Source of the DNA: Amyloporia xantha
Lineage: Eukaryota > Basidiomycota > Agaricomycetes > Polyporales > Adustoporiaceae
Length of the DNA stretch: 64,000 nucleotides
NCBI GenBank assembly: GCA_036971615.1
Contig: JAYKKR010000006.1
Span: 62,001-126,000, forward strand
Direction: 5' to 3'
This document shows positions 20,575 through 32,216 of this stretch, in pieces (position 1 is the stretch's first letter; every line of letters begins with the position of its first letter). The notes beneath the pieces are model-generated. The model was not told where the DNA came from. It saw only the letters and a list, made by a program, of their open reading frames with translations, and ran no database searches. Made by a program: the position numbers and the translations under genes.

Positions 20575-22781
20575 ATGTTCGCTGTCATACTCGGTGCCCT
20601 GTTCGGTGTCCCCGCTGCTTCCGCTCTAATCCTTAGCACACCCGACACGGCTACACCGCGCACTTTCGTTAACGAGACTTGGCTCACACACGCGGGGGAT
20701 CCTTCCGAGTTCACATTGCTGCTCGTGGACACCGATGCCCGCGCTTCGTTCGCAGTGATAAATGGGCAAGAGACCTCGATTGGGCACAGCCTGTTTTATG
20801 TCCCGGAAGCACCTGCCTCGTGAGTTTCCGTTCGTCGGCAGGTCGAGGACGTTGACTGATGGAATTTGGACTTGCTCTCAGATCTCTTTTTTTTTTTTTT
20901 TTTAAATTCTACGAATTTATCCTCCATACTACTAAGTACATGTAGAGTGCCGGGTATAAATGAACTATGGGCTCCACGCCCTACTGTGGTCGCTTTCCAG
21001 AGCGGTCTGCAACCTGGGGCGGCGAAGCCGCCCTACCTTAACACCATACCATAACCGTCCCCGTAAGGCCGGTCCCCGGAGCGCACTCAAGGGGAAACCC
21101 CGGTTAGAGGCTCCCACGCACGCCCACGACCAAAGGCACTTCCACCTAAGGCTAGTAAAGGATGGGCGCCCGGTAAGGCATCTCGCCGCTAGGTGCCCTC
21201 ACCTCCACCCCTACAGTTTTCAGGGCGAAGAAGCAGGCTATTCGTAATCTAGTGATTGTCCACTAGGTGCAGGCGAAGGGGGATCCGGATCATCTAGGTG
21301 TTCTCGGATCCCCCTCCACTCTTTCTGAATGTCCTCCGACGCCTTGAGCACGTCGTACCATTCAGTAAATTCATTGAACTTAGCGCTAAGCGCTTCTGTT
21401 GCATCTGGGTCTAAGTGGCGTTCGTCATGGAATTTCTTCCATGCAGCCACTCGTCCTTTAGTGTGGGCATGGAGTGTAGCATTCGCAAGCGAATGGTAAT
21501 CTCCCTCCTCTCGATCCTCGTGAGCCATAGATAGAATCTCAGCCCATTCGAATGTTGCCACCCAGCTGTTTAGCCGGAGGAACTCCAATACGTCATCCTC
21601 CGTCCAGTGGCGCTGTGACCGCCTCCTTCTATCTTGATGACTTTCCTCTTGAGACGCAGGGGGTACCCACGCTCCCTTGGTGCGTATCCAAAACGGACAC
21701 TCAAACAAGATGTGCTCCCGTGTTTCCGGTCCGTCACTGAGACCGCAAAGGCACTCAATGGGACCCGCTATGTTGAATCTCTCTCGGTATGCACCGCTAG
21801 GGAAATGATTTGTAAGGACTCGCGCTACTCGCGCTGTTTCCTTATTTGATTTTCCCACTCGCTTGAACAACCACGTGCGCTTGGCCATGGCTGCATGCAA
21901 GGGATTTTCGGTGACCCATAACTGGTTACCCCTATATTTAGTGTTTTCCAAATCATTGGCTAACGCATTCCATTTAGCCATCATGCGGGATTTAATCCGC
22001 TGGAGTGCCATTGAGTACGAAACAAATTCAGGTTGTTCCGATTCTAGTGCCTCTTTCGCCAGTTTGTCTACCAGCTCATTCGGCTCAATTCCCTTGTGTG
22101 AAGGTATCCACATGAAGGTGATAGTGCGATCCGGTCTATCTTGAAGGAATGCCCGGACCGATTGGCAGCCCGATATGGCTGCCATCTGAGATGGCCCCAC
22201 ATTGGGTCGTATGATTTGTTTCAATGCTGCCTTGTTATCAGACAGGATTGTGATGTGGATGATGTCATACTCGGCTTCACGAGTTACCTCACGAAGACCG
22301 CGTGCGAGCGCCATCATTTCGGCATCATAGCTGAGGGATTTCCCCCCACCAAATTTGCCGCAGTTTACCTGGAACGGCCCGTCCATAACAAGCCACGAAC
22401 TTCCAGATCTAGTGCCGTCCTGATCCGATTTATAGGATCCGTCGGTGAATAGTAAACGGCCGAACATACGCGCCTGTTGTGACCGGAACTCCGGCCACCA
22501 GGTTTCGTCCATCCACTTGTTGAATTTGTCCGTGTCATTCTTGGGTGGAATGCCTTTGGCGTCCAAAAATAACTCAGTCATTTGTGATTGGAATTGATCC
22601 AACACTCTGAATTGCTCTCAGATCTCGTTACGTGCTCCAAGCAGTGAACGTCACGTAAGCTGATCCTCGGATCGTTTTCCGCGCCAAAATTAGGATGGTT
22701 TGACTGACGTCTACTTGTTTCGGACGTTATAGGGACGAGGCCCAGGTCTATGCACAAAGCGGCCTCTTCTCTGTTGTGTGA
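20575..22781 (+). CDS. Small secreted Kre9/Knh1-like protein, intron 1 invaded by a LINE
   Basis: Exon 1 (20575-20819) encodes a signal peptide (MFAVILGALFGVPAASA) and a beta-sandwich start, TWLTHAGDPSEFTLLLVD, typical of the Ser/Thr-rich GPI-anchored/Kre9-Knh1 N-terminal family of fungal cell-surface proteins. Exons 2 (22622-22654) and 3 (22733-22781) complete it with [16 protein letters not shown] and VYAQSGLFSVV. All phases fit, giving 108 residues. The original intron 1 was about 57 nt. A LINE inserted at its 3' end enlarges it to about 1.8 kb, and the acceptor TTGCTCTCAG now exists twice because it lies in the target duplication. The gene is intact only if the distal acceptor is used. 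Use of the proximal acceptor would add the LINE poly-T and 3' end to the message. No GPI signal is visible in this short form. Confidence 0.75.
20872..20886 (+). repeat. LINE target-site duplication, left copy
   Basis: TTGCTCTCAGATCTC, identical to 22612-22626. It contains the splice acceptor CTCTCAG of the host gene. Confidence 0.95.
20887..22611 (-). mobile_element. 5'-truncated non-LTR retrotransposon (LINE)
   Basis: The insert is flanked by a perfect 15-bp target-site duplication, TTGCTCTCAGATCTC (20872-20886 and 22612-22626). Next to the left copy is a run of 17 T (20887-20903), the poly(A) tail of an element lying on the minus strand. The opposite end stops abruptly inside coding sequence, so reverse transcriptase and endonuclease are missing. 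Length is about 1.73 kb, with about 330 nt of 3' UTR. Poly(A), variable-length TSD and 5' truncation are hallmarks of target-primed reverse transcription. Confidence 0.93.
21238..22605 (-). CDS. LINE ORF2 C-terminal fragment: RNase H domain plus C-terminal zinc-knuckle-like part
   Basis: This 455-codon frame is the tail of a LINE polyprotein. Its RNase H domain is recognisable from FTDGSYKSDQDG (first Asp), DAEMMALARGL (Glu region), LSDNKAALKQI (Asp) and WIPSHKGIEPNELVDKLAKE (His/Asp), with all catalytic acids present. Further on is a Cys-x-Cys-Gly ... His ... Cys-Pro cluster (C at the CLCG, H in REHILFECP), as found C-terminal to RNase H in LINEs of the fungal Tad1 type. The frame is open right up to the truncated 5' end, so the first Met (22605) is probably internal to the original protein. 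No stops or frameshifts inside suggest a fairly recent insertion. Not capable of moving by itself. Confidence 0.9.
   Translation of the reverse strand: MLDQFQSQMTELFLDAKGIPPKNDTDKFNKWMDETWWPEFRSQQARMFGRLLFTDGSYKSDQDGTRSGSSWLVMDGPFQVNCGKFGGGKSLSYDAEMMALARGLREVTREAEYDIIHITILSDNKAALKQIIRPNVGPSQMAAISGCQSVRAFLQDRPDRTITFMWIPSHKGIEPNELVDKLAKEALESEQPEFVSYSMALQRIKSRMMAKWNALANDLENTKYRGNQLWVTENPLHAAMAKRTWLFKRVGKSNKETARVARVLTNHFPSGAYRERFNIAGPIECLCGLSDGPETREHILFECPFWIRTKGAWVPPASQEESHQDRRRRSQRHWTEDDVLEFLRLNSWVATFEWAEILSMAHEDREEGDYHSLANATLHAHTKGRVAAWKKFHDERHLDPDATEALSAKFNEFTEWYDVLKASEDIQKEWRGIREHLDDPDPPSPAPSGQSLDYE
22612..22626 (+). repeat. LINE target-site duplication, right copy
   Basis: TTGCTCTCAGATCTC. 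The acceptor in this copy is the one that yields the intact host reading frame. Confidence 0.95.
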
Positions 22782-23283
22782 AGAGCGAACCACTCTCACT
22801 GGGCTTTATCCATCACGCTTCTGGGGATGTATCAGGGCTCGTTTTCATGGTCGCTAGTTCTGATTGACATAGCTAGTTCGTGTCAGTGGATGCTGATATT
22901 AGGATTACGTAGTGATTGAGCTGGCAATATCTAATGGACTTTCGAGTTTGAATGAGCTTGGATTTGAATTCTATGGACCACCTTGGATCTTTCTTTCTTT
23001 GGCTTGCTGGTAGTGAGATCAAACTGATTGTGGAACTTGCGAGAGCTGAGGCGACAGACATAGCGAACACACAGTCACCACAGCCACTGGCGTTGTTGCT
23101 TATTTCTTCTGTGCTTTGTCGCCGACGCGTATCAAGAAAATCGTCAGATCGAATATATTGTAGCGAGATCCCACTGCAGTCAGTGATACGATATAGGTCT
23201 TATATACTAAGCGAGGCATAAGGAGACGAAGCTTCAGCATATCTTCATCAACATAGTTTACCTGCAACATCCCGCCGCTCAGG
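22782..23283. other. Intergenic, between two gene 3' ends
   Basis: No gene seen. It holds the 3' flanks of the Kre9-like gene (+) and the terpene synthase (-). Confidence 0.45.
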
Positions 23284-24673
23284 TCAGGCCCGATCAACAT
23301 CGACGTGGACTTTCTTTGGCAGCAATCTCACGATACGCTGCTTCTTCACCTCTGCACCATCTCCGCCAAAGTAACGCTCTGACATGAAACTCCAGTGCAA
23401 GGAGCCAACGATCCAATCCTGTAACCCTTTAACATAGACAGCCACGTCGGCATCTATGTCTTTCCCCCAGGACGGCACTCGCTGCTGATTCTCCACGAAT
23501 AAATCCATGGTCTGCTTGCAGAGGTCCCCGACATAGTCAACGGCACCTTGTAGACTCAGACCTTGGTGGGCCATGAGAATCACTATCATCTGAGCAGCGT
23601 ATAAACCTCCGGATGCAAAAAATGATAAATAGCACACTTACATTATGCGTATCCCCGCGGGCTTGTTCGACATTATAAGAGAAGATATCCTGAAATGTTC
23701 TGTGTCAGTATGCTGTAGTAAGAATTAGGCTACCATGAAACCGCAAAATGCCCCAGGGGCCAAAGATAATGGTATATAAAAAGGACGCACGTTGCTCCAT
23801 CTGTAACAAGTAATTAGACTGATAGATGAAAGGAGTCAAAAACAACTGACGTTACGAGATCATTAGCAGCCTGATTCAGCGACTTGACGATAGGATCGTT
23901 GTAAACATAGTCAGGAAGGTCTATCTCCATTGCATATTCGATCATGTCGAACGAGGGTTTGCATCCACTCGTGTCCCGCCGAAGCTGTGATGCGATACCA
24001 CCGTGAGTCCGTGATATAGGCTATCTGAGCGGTACACGTACATCAATGTATGATTCCAAATCAGGGATGACACCCGAGTCTCGGCACCTTGCTTCTTGTT
24101 GAACTGCCTCGAAAAATAATCCAAGGTTCTCTTTGAAACGGGCCTGTGTGCCGGGCTTCGCATCACGGATGCAACGGCTCCAAAAGCTTAAGGCATAAGA
24201 CATCAGTATTTCCGCGGCTATTGTTATGTACTCCCGCTCAACACTCACTCTCGTGCCAGCTTTCCAGCGCTGGACTCCATTTCCGGCTGCTCCTTTCCGG
24301 AGTGCTTCGTGGGCATATAGGCGTCCGGGAACCAATGCGCGTTCATGACGACATCGGCAAGCTCCTCTGACCGTTTACTCATCATTCCATCGGAGATGTT
24401 GTCCAGATGGAAGAGGTAGATCAGGAAGTCGCTTGTAACACGCAGATGTTCGGTGTCGCAGTCAGGGTAGCAGTGAGCGGTAAGAATTCCCGCCTTCAGA
24501 CGGTGTAGAGCCGTGCGCTTCTTGGGTGAGAGCTCTGGACAGCCAACGTCGAGCCAGTCAGCCGATGCGTTCTCAATGTCTTCCGCGCTAGGATGACATC
24601 GAAGGGGAAAGATACAATGAGAGACGAGATCAGGAAGGATGAAATGGTCAGGGTGTTGCGCGTTCACGACCAT
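23284..24673 (-). CDS. Sesquiterpene synthase (class I terpene cyclase)
   Basis: It should ionise farnesyl diphosphate and cyclise it to a sesquiterpene in the cytosol. On the minus strand I read six exons, 24673-24249, 24186-24042, 23984-23851, 23800-23791, 23689-23642 and 23589-23284, totalling 355 residues, the normal family length. The aspartate-rich metal site is in LFHLDNISDGM (near 24400), where Asn replaces the second acidic residue of the usual DDxxD/DExxD. The NSE/DTE site is WSNDIFSYNVEQARGDTHN, with N, S and E in place, assembled across exons 3 to 6. The Arg of the effector motif is in YIDLRRDTSG. Exon 4 is only 10 nt and encodes W-S-N. No P450 or transporter gene lies beside it, so I see no biosynthetic cluster in the window. 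The product cannot be predicted. Confidence 0.93.
23791..23800 (-). other. 10-nt micro-exon of the terpene synthase
   Basis: Minus-strand TTACAG|ATGGAGCAAC|GTGCGT. It is preceded by an AC from the previous exon and followed by GAT ATC TTC, giving T-W-S-N-D-I-F-S. Both flanking introns are GT-AG, and removal of the micro-exon would destroy the NSE motif. Confidence 0.85.
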
Positions 24674-25797
24674 GGCGGTAGTGTCGATAGAGTTGGTAGG
24701 TATAGACGAAGGAGCAAGAGGGCGGTCTGACCTGGCACAGGGACACTGACATGAGGGAGTATTTATGCGAAAAGCAGTCAGAGTTACCTCAGAGCTTAGT
24801 TAGGGAGTCTAGCCCTGAATCGCTCAGGGGACTGAGGATTGGAGACCTCCATTCCCGAGCTGCAGCGGAACAAAATTCCTGGCAAAGGAGGCGGTACCTG
24901 TTGGTTGGTGAGACATGTTCGATACCCATGAGCGTAGTAGGAATGTTTCAAATCGGTGGTGTATCAGTAAATCTAACAATTTCGTGGTGGGCGAACTGGA
25001 TTTTAGCTGTAGGCTCACGCTTGGGGACCGCAATTGGAGCCAGCAAGCTGAATAACCTACTAGATGCGGATCATTGAGCTCTGGGCCCTGTGTATCTGTT
25101 TATTGAATCAAATGGCTAGTAAAATTGGAAGATAATGATATCAGTATAGCGCGCAGAATATGCATTGAGCTACTACATTCCATATCTGGGACAGCTTCAA
25201 CGCCACGGGCCAGCACTAGTATTCGACGGGGGGCGACATTGGATAGCCGAAGTCTCCAGTGTCGGGTTTGGTGGACATCTACTTGCTTTCTCTCAAAGCT
25301 CGGACCGTAAAGCATGTCATTCTGAATTCCTCCCGCTATCACGGCTGTGCATTTAGGGCGATTGCGAACCACGATGGCGCACTCTTGGGCACCTAGAGGG
25401 TCTGGATACAGGCACACCCAAGCAAACAAAAATGGAGACGGTAACGTTGCGCATGTTGGCACGGAGCTCGCGGTTTCACAGCGCTTGGACACATTGATGA
25501 ATCCGATGGATCGGAGTCCGAACGGCGCCATGACAAGCTATGGGAAGGTCAGAGATAGAAGCTTCTCATGAAGTTCAGATGTTTCAAAGAGGCTTTGTCA
25601 TACAACACATACCTACGTAGATCTGAAGTTTCATCAACAGAGTGACATAGTTAGATGGCTGCAATATTTCGAGTAACTCACGTTGCGTAATGCAGGTAAT
25701 TCACAGACTGGAGACGACTGGAGACCCAACAAGATGCTCTAGATTGTGTTTCCGGCACCCGACGCAATGGATTACTCCGTGAATTAACGGTGATAAA
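24674..25797. other. Intergenic between terpene synthase 5' end and UGGT 3' end
   Basis: No supported gene. A minus-strand frame at 25531-25100 (143 codons) is the longest but has no recognisable domain, and a plus-strand frame competes with it. A weak TATA-like CATAAATA (minus strand, about 24761-24769) lies about 90 nt before the terpene synthase start. Confidence 0.4.
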
Positions 25798-28700
25798 TTA
25801 CAACTCGTCCCTCTGATGTTCCTCGGTTTGATCTGTTTCCGGCGATGTATCCAATGCCACCCGTACAGCACCCACATCAGCAAGGACGTTGACATCGGCC
25901 GCCACAATTTGTGAGCGCATTCTGCCTTCATTAGACAGCTTCCGTGCAAACCGGGCGATCTCCGCGTCATACTCTTCCCACTCAGGTATCTGTCGTGCCC
26001 GCGCCAGTTTCGGCTCTTTCTATATGCCCAAGGTAATTATCCAGCAATGGTAAAGGTGTGAAGAAAAATTCAGCATACCGTGAGAGGGTTTTGACATAAG
26101 TCAATGGTCTTGGCTCGATGGAGTCTGTCTTTACTGCCTACAAGTGGAATGGGGTTAAGACAGGAATGACTGCGAGATGGATCAATACTAACACCAGGTT
26201 TCGCACTGCGAAGAGGGATTATTACAGGTCCATTACGTATGGTTGACAAAGGACTTACCCAAAGCCAGTCTTCAGGCAGAGAGAACTATCCGGAAGTTAG
26301 TCATATGTACGGTAGAGCACACACATCCCGAGATACTTACAATCGGTACTTCCCGCTGCAAATTATTTGGTAGATCTGCACGATAGTCAAACAACGATTC
26401 ACTTTCAATGCACTCTCGCGTACCTTGATCAAGATTTGCCAATGAATTGGGATCTGCAGATAATTGGTGGTAATGACTACGAAGGATATCCTATCCAGAT
26501 GATGAGGATTTATGTCACGTGTATCCTAATGGGGCACTCACTCCTGCAGCAATCTGCGTGGTTTTTGTCAGTTAACGTTACCAGAGAAGTTGAAAGCTAT
26601 ACGCACTTGTCTAAATCGTACTAGGTCTACTACGTAAAGAGCACTGAAACACGTTCAACCAATGGCCGGCCCAATTTCAGCGCGCTCCACATACCTGATA
26701 TGATATGGCAGCCCACGCAGGAAATCTTTCCAATAACCGGTCTTCCAGAAGCGAAAGCCTTCCATATCAGCGTTATCGTCTCCCATGGGAGTATATCCAT
26801 AGGGAGCTCCATGCAAATCAAGGTCGACCAGCTCCTTGAGATCCGTACGCACGATCTGGTCGGCATCGACGAAGATTACTTTCTTGAGGTCCATCGGGAA
26901 AAGTACATCAAGAAAGAGGATCTTGTATGCCCAAATGATGCGCTGCTTCTCCTTTTGGGCGCGCAGCCAAGACGGCCACTTATACGTTACTAGTTCATAC
27001 TGGAAGCCATATGTCTCTGCAAAATGGGGTATGAATTCCTAGAATAATACCGTTCAGAGCAGCAGGGGTACTGAAGTAGAGAATTATTTACCAGGAAAGA
27101 CGGCGAGAGGAAGTTTTCGATGAACCAGAACTTGACAGTGCTCTTGGTATTGCGCAGGACACTGAGGATCATAATGGAAGCGAAACGCTACAGATGCTTT
27201 TAGTGTAATCCAGTAATGACCAGGCTCAGCAGAAATTCACCTCATATAACAACCCAGAAGCAACGGTGAATATGTTGATTTCAGCCTGACTCCTTGCAGG
27301 TACCAATAACTCAGTGTCCCCTGTGCTTGAAAATAACGAGGTGAACCTTGTACAATCCATCAGTCTCTGCTTACATGACGAAATAAAAACCACAAACCGA
27401 GATACAAGCTCGCCAAGAACGTTTTGTTGGCCTGGCCTTGTCGGCCCTACTTCAGCAAGGACATCAGCCCTTTCCATGCCAGGCAGTCGTGCTAAGCGAG
27501 GATACAGTACAAGTCCTTCGAAGTTGGTGAGTGTGATTTCGTCCCCGACTTCGTCGACGCCAGGGCTCATCCAACCCTCGTTACCAACACTCTCCATCTT
27601 GAAAATCTCTCGCCCACGTCCCGGACGAATCTCGAGATGGAAGACTCCCGGCTTCGTACGGAATTGTAGATAACCGAGATTTGCAACGACTTGTGTATCA
27701 GCGATGGGAGTCCCGCTATGTGTTGCAAGCTGTAGCTGCACCCCGCGCGGAGGAGCGTTGGAAAATGTATCGCGCGCATGACCCTCAACGACAAGGTAGT
27801 CTAAATCGAATACTGCTCGGACTCCTTCAAGCTGATCCTGCGCAGTCAGTCCGCCTAATAAGATGTTGTCCAAGTCATGTAGGGCGTCTCGTGGTCGAAC
27901 AAGCCATGACTGGGGGACGTCCATCGCGAGTGTATAGATAGGTTCAATAGGCAGTCCGGTGAATTCGGTCTTGGCACGGACTTCCTGTCTACATAGATAT
28001 GAGACGCATGGCTTATCATAAAGCAGTGATCCTACCCATTCTCGGCATAGGAAAGGCGAGGGTACAGATTGTACCGATAGAATCTTTTGAGCGGCAGCTG
28101 TATTATTTATTGAGTTTCAGGAGCACACCAAGATCAGACCCATTTGACGAACCTCACGATGTCTTGCAGGATTGACATGAAGTTCGATGAAGACACTAGG
28201 AATCTCTAGAAGCCACTGCAAATGATAATGAGTCAAATCGCACCTCAAGACAAGGCGGTTCTGACCTCCATGATACTGGACCATTTCTGGGCAGCCTCAC
28301 TGAGTGGATCAATTATCACCCCGAAGTGGTACACAGCCGTAGTGTTGTCGCCGAACTTATGAGCACTGGATGAGTGGTCAAACATAGTTTGTCATTTATG
28401 ATTATCAGAAACATACGTAAACTCGCCATCCAGGAGCTGGTAGCGCCGTTGCCTAGGTTTCGGTGGCGCATTGAACAAGCCTACCTCGCTGGGGTCAGGA
28501 AGTTGAATGGAGGAAATAATGGACGATGCCAACGAGACAATCTCGGCATACGAAGCTCTAGATCCACTTGTCAGTTGTTTTGTCATAACAGCTTCATACG
28601 CTAAATACCTGTTCAAGTCATCGAACAGTCCGCTGACACTCTCCAAAGCGGCCACTACAGGTTGAACCCGCTTTTTGACCTCATAAGCAGCTAGAATACC

Positions 28701-31700
28701 GAAGTCCTCTGCCAAAAACTCTCCAGACTGAATCGGACCAATAATCTATAGAGCAGAGGGGTGATAAATGTCATGGCTGAACCAAATTGAAGCTGACTCA
28801 CCCGTCCATTGACTAACAAAGCTTGCTGTCCTGGTTCCAGTTCTAAATCCTGTACAACCAAGCGGCTCGCCCTCACGTAGTCTTTATATTGGCTGTCTTC
28901 TAATATTGATCCTCTAAGAATATCGTCGAGACCACCTTCGGAAGAAATCACAACCTGAGAGCTCCGTTTCAACGTGACAACATCTCCCAGTCCCAGGACT
29001 CTCATGAGATTGGGTGCTGAGACTTGACTAAGGATATTCTTCGTGATCAATTGTGCAATGAGGGATGACACAGGTGGACGCGCAGAGATCAGATTTGACA
29101 TATTGATGGGGTTGTGAATGAAAGATATCCGTGACGGGAGACCTGCCGACTGACGTACAGAAATGAGTCGAGCGCAACTGATATATATTAGGTAAAGGGC
29201 TTACAGTAGCAGTCAAGGCCTCCTTTACAAATTGCAGTCCAGGTTCGCTATCGAAGTCTGCGACAATGTAGGTGGTGAGAGGAATCTGTTTGTGCTCCGC
29301 TGAAGTGCCCAGAATTGAGGCTCTTTTACAAATAACGATATGTCAAGCACTCACGCGGATACACGAAGGAGCCTTCCCATTTAGGGAACCCATTTTTGTC
29401 AATCAGGTCAAGCAGGCTCAGGATACGGAGATCGCCTGTCTTGCCAGAAGGGTAAATGTGGGCATTCCGCCTCTGGGCAGTCTCAGGCAAGTCATAGAAG
29501 TATGTCGAGATACTCGGTAAGTCCTGGTCGGTCAATCCGCCAGTCGCGACCTGGAACATCAGACAGATGATGATCAGCGTTGTGTGACAGTGAAGTAGCA
29601 TCTTATGACTCGCCAGCTCTTGAAGATACCCCATCTGTTCATGCAATTCGAGCTGCATTGATCTCAAGAATGTCTAGACAAACGAAGCAAGACGTGAACG
29701 CTAGTAAAGTAGACTCAAGACTGAATACAACATACATCATCTAAGTCGTAGTGTTTCCCATTCACGAAAGCATGCCCTTGTGGAGAAGACGCCATGGTAG
29801 CACCGAGTCTCTGAGCGTACAGACGTGCTTTATCCAATACGCCTACTGGAGCCTCTGGGCTACCCCCGAGAATTGCATCCAGATCAGTGACAACGCCTTC
29901 CAATGGTTCGCTATTGGCCAAAAGTGCCTTGAACGTTGTGCGAAGCAAGACCCAATCGACAGTGGGCTTCATCACCTCCACTGGCGTCTCAGCTTGAGAT
30001 ATCTGCCATACATGCGCTTAATAAGAATAAAGAGTCTGAAGCAAGACGCGCTCACATGTCGGAAGAATTCCATTGTCTTGGCTGTTCCAAAGTGTTCGAT
30101 TAGGAAGTAGAACAGACGTGCCATCCGCGCAGCTACAATTAGAAGTATTGGACACTTGACCAATTACTAGTCAGTTATGAACAATGCGTACCTTCGTCTG
30201 TCTCGACGATAGGTACGATACCCCATCGGAAAGCAAAGTTACGATTGATGATGTTTGCGACCGTCATAGCGACGAAATGTATGCTACTGGACTGTGACAG
30301 ATCGACGACGAGGACAACGTTGAATATGTTGGCTCGTATGTTTGGGAATTGCCCTGGATACATCGGTCGCAGCAACTGAGCAGAGGGGCGTCAGAACAAG
30401 TCCTTATGGACAGAATCAACTCGAAGCAACAGACCAGGGAAAGCGACTTGCTCCATCTCGCATAGCTTGAGTTATGACAAATGCGTCAGAGCAATTGTAG
30501 AGGTGGAAGTGGTGGTATTGAACTCACCGAGAGTCATTTTCAAAATCATTCCACCAGACGACGACATCTCCTCCCTCAGGACGGTCGCTTGCGTCAAAAA
30601 TGCCCTCCAGGACGTCAGACTCGCTCTGCGCATCAGCAATAGAAGGGTGCGTGAGCAGATCCACTGCCTCTGCTGGTGACAGCCCCAAGGAGGTCAGCGC
30701 AAGCATCGTACTGCGTTCTTTTCGTAGCAGCCGTAATAGACTGTCAATAATCTCGGGTGAGCATATATGTTCTTGACAGCTCATCGCCTATTCGCACCTG
30801 AAAGGATTCAGGTCCTTCTCCTGGACGTGCATGCCGTTCAACCAGACCATGTTCACCCCCGGAGCAGCCCTGGCCTGGTTATTCTCGACCTCTTCCTGTA
30901 GACCCGCCTCTACAGTGACCCGTCTTGCAAGGGTCGTCGCGTATTTCGGCAAGTTCTGTGCCAGTTGAGTGAGCACCGATAGAGGTGCATCGGAGTCGTG
31001 AATCAGCTGCGTGGCTTTCAGGCCAATATCTGCGAAAGTATCAGTCGCGCTGCGATAGGTAGTCGAGCTCGGGACTCGCGTACCGAGGATTTCATCTTCT
31101 GTCAAAGGCGCACTCGCGTCCGCGGTGGTGTTTTCCGGATACTGCTGGAGAAGCGCCACGATTGGGTCCACAATCAGGGAAGACGCTACTGCGTCGCCAA
31201 CTTCGCGTTGCTCCGTGTTAGAGCCTGCACGTTCATATACCATGAGCGACTGACACTACAGCGTAAAGGACGAGCGCGTGCCTTGCCGTCTGTCATCCAA
31301 CGCGAGGTAGTCCATTTTCTTCAGATCGAGTGCGACACCGTACCCAGAAAGGTATAGTCGTTTCGAGGCGTCCTGGTCTTCAGATGGAATAGGCCGCAAG
31401 ACATACTCAAGGTGCGGAGACGCGGCGCTGGCAGCTGAATAGAGGTACGAGTGCAGTTCCCTAAAGTTCTTCGACGACAGAGATGCATAGAGAATAGCAG
31501 TACGCGGGGGAGCCTCCAGCGTACGGGCAGGCGACGGGTGTATATGGTCGAATGGCATGAGTTTAGGTCGTACGTAAGACCTGGCCGAGGACTATATGTC
31601 ACGATCACGAATCACAATCATCACCAAAATTCACTCACTGTGCCATGCCGTCCGACCCTGGGGGGTCTATGGTCTCTACACCAGCCAAACGCGCGAGCGT

Positions 31701-32216
31701 CTCTTCGTCACATACGACTTGTCCATACCAGTCTACCCACGAGCCGCACTCTCCAACTTTCGCTCCGTCAATCCGAGCAGCCTGACGATCAGTATAGTAT
31801 TGGTAGAATGCCTCTATCTGGGGTGTCGCAGCATGAAGGGCGAGGTTCATCTCGACAGCGGCGAGGACGCCGGGCTTGGACAGCAACCCTTCGGCAGTGG
31901 CAGTGTCAAGGACATAGCGATGGACTGCCTGGGGTGTAGCAGGTGGTGGATTTGGCAGAGTTTCGGAGTTAGTGACTGCGTCGAGAAGAGGAAAGAAGGC
32001 ATCCGGTTCTTCAATAGCAACGGTCTCGCTGCAGGAGTTTTGTCACGCAAGCGCATACAGCGTAATTGGGATCTAGACGTACATGCTTTCAAGGAGAGCA
32101 GGCGGCGCTGGCCAGGAGGATCGAAGCTCAACCTGCACTGGGGGACTCAGCGCATAGCTTCCACACACGAGACATAGTAGAGCAGTGTAAGCAGAGTGCT
32201 GCAAAGACTTCCTCAT
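25798..32216 (-). CDS. UDP-glucose:glycoprotein glucosyltransferase (ER folding sensor)
   Basis: UGGT re-glucosylates N-glycans of misfolded glycoproteins in the ER lumen so that they re-enter the calnexin cycle. The minus-strand start at 32216 gives [22 protein letters not shown], a signal peptide, then [18 protein letters not shown] as in UGGT N-termini. The long N-terminal sensor (thioredoxin-like repeats and beta-sandwich) is spread over many exons from about 32100 to 27250, for example [18 protein letters not shown] and LYGSVASYHFF-type text. The C-terminal GT24 glucosyltransferase domain is clear: [18 protein letters not shown] (DxD, near 26865), [12 protein letters not shown] and [13 protein letters not shown]. 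The end is EEHQRDEL then TAA, so an RDEL tetrapeptide would act as the ER-retrieval signal. More than fifteen introns. No lesion seen. Confidence 0.95.

Noticed and set aside
25100..25531. Possible 143-residue minus-strand gene between terpene synthase and UGGT
   Set aside because: No recognisable motif, and plus-strand frames of similar quality overlap it; kept only as intergenic text.
23284..32216. A terpene biosynthetic gene cluster around the sesquiterpene synthase
   Set aside because: The neighbours are UGGT, a coiled-coil protein and a Kre9-like gene; no P450, oxidoreductase or transporter lies close by. The OYE genes are more than 11 kb away with housekeeping genes between.
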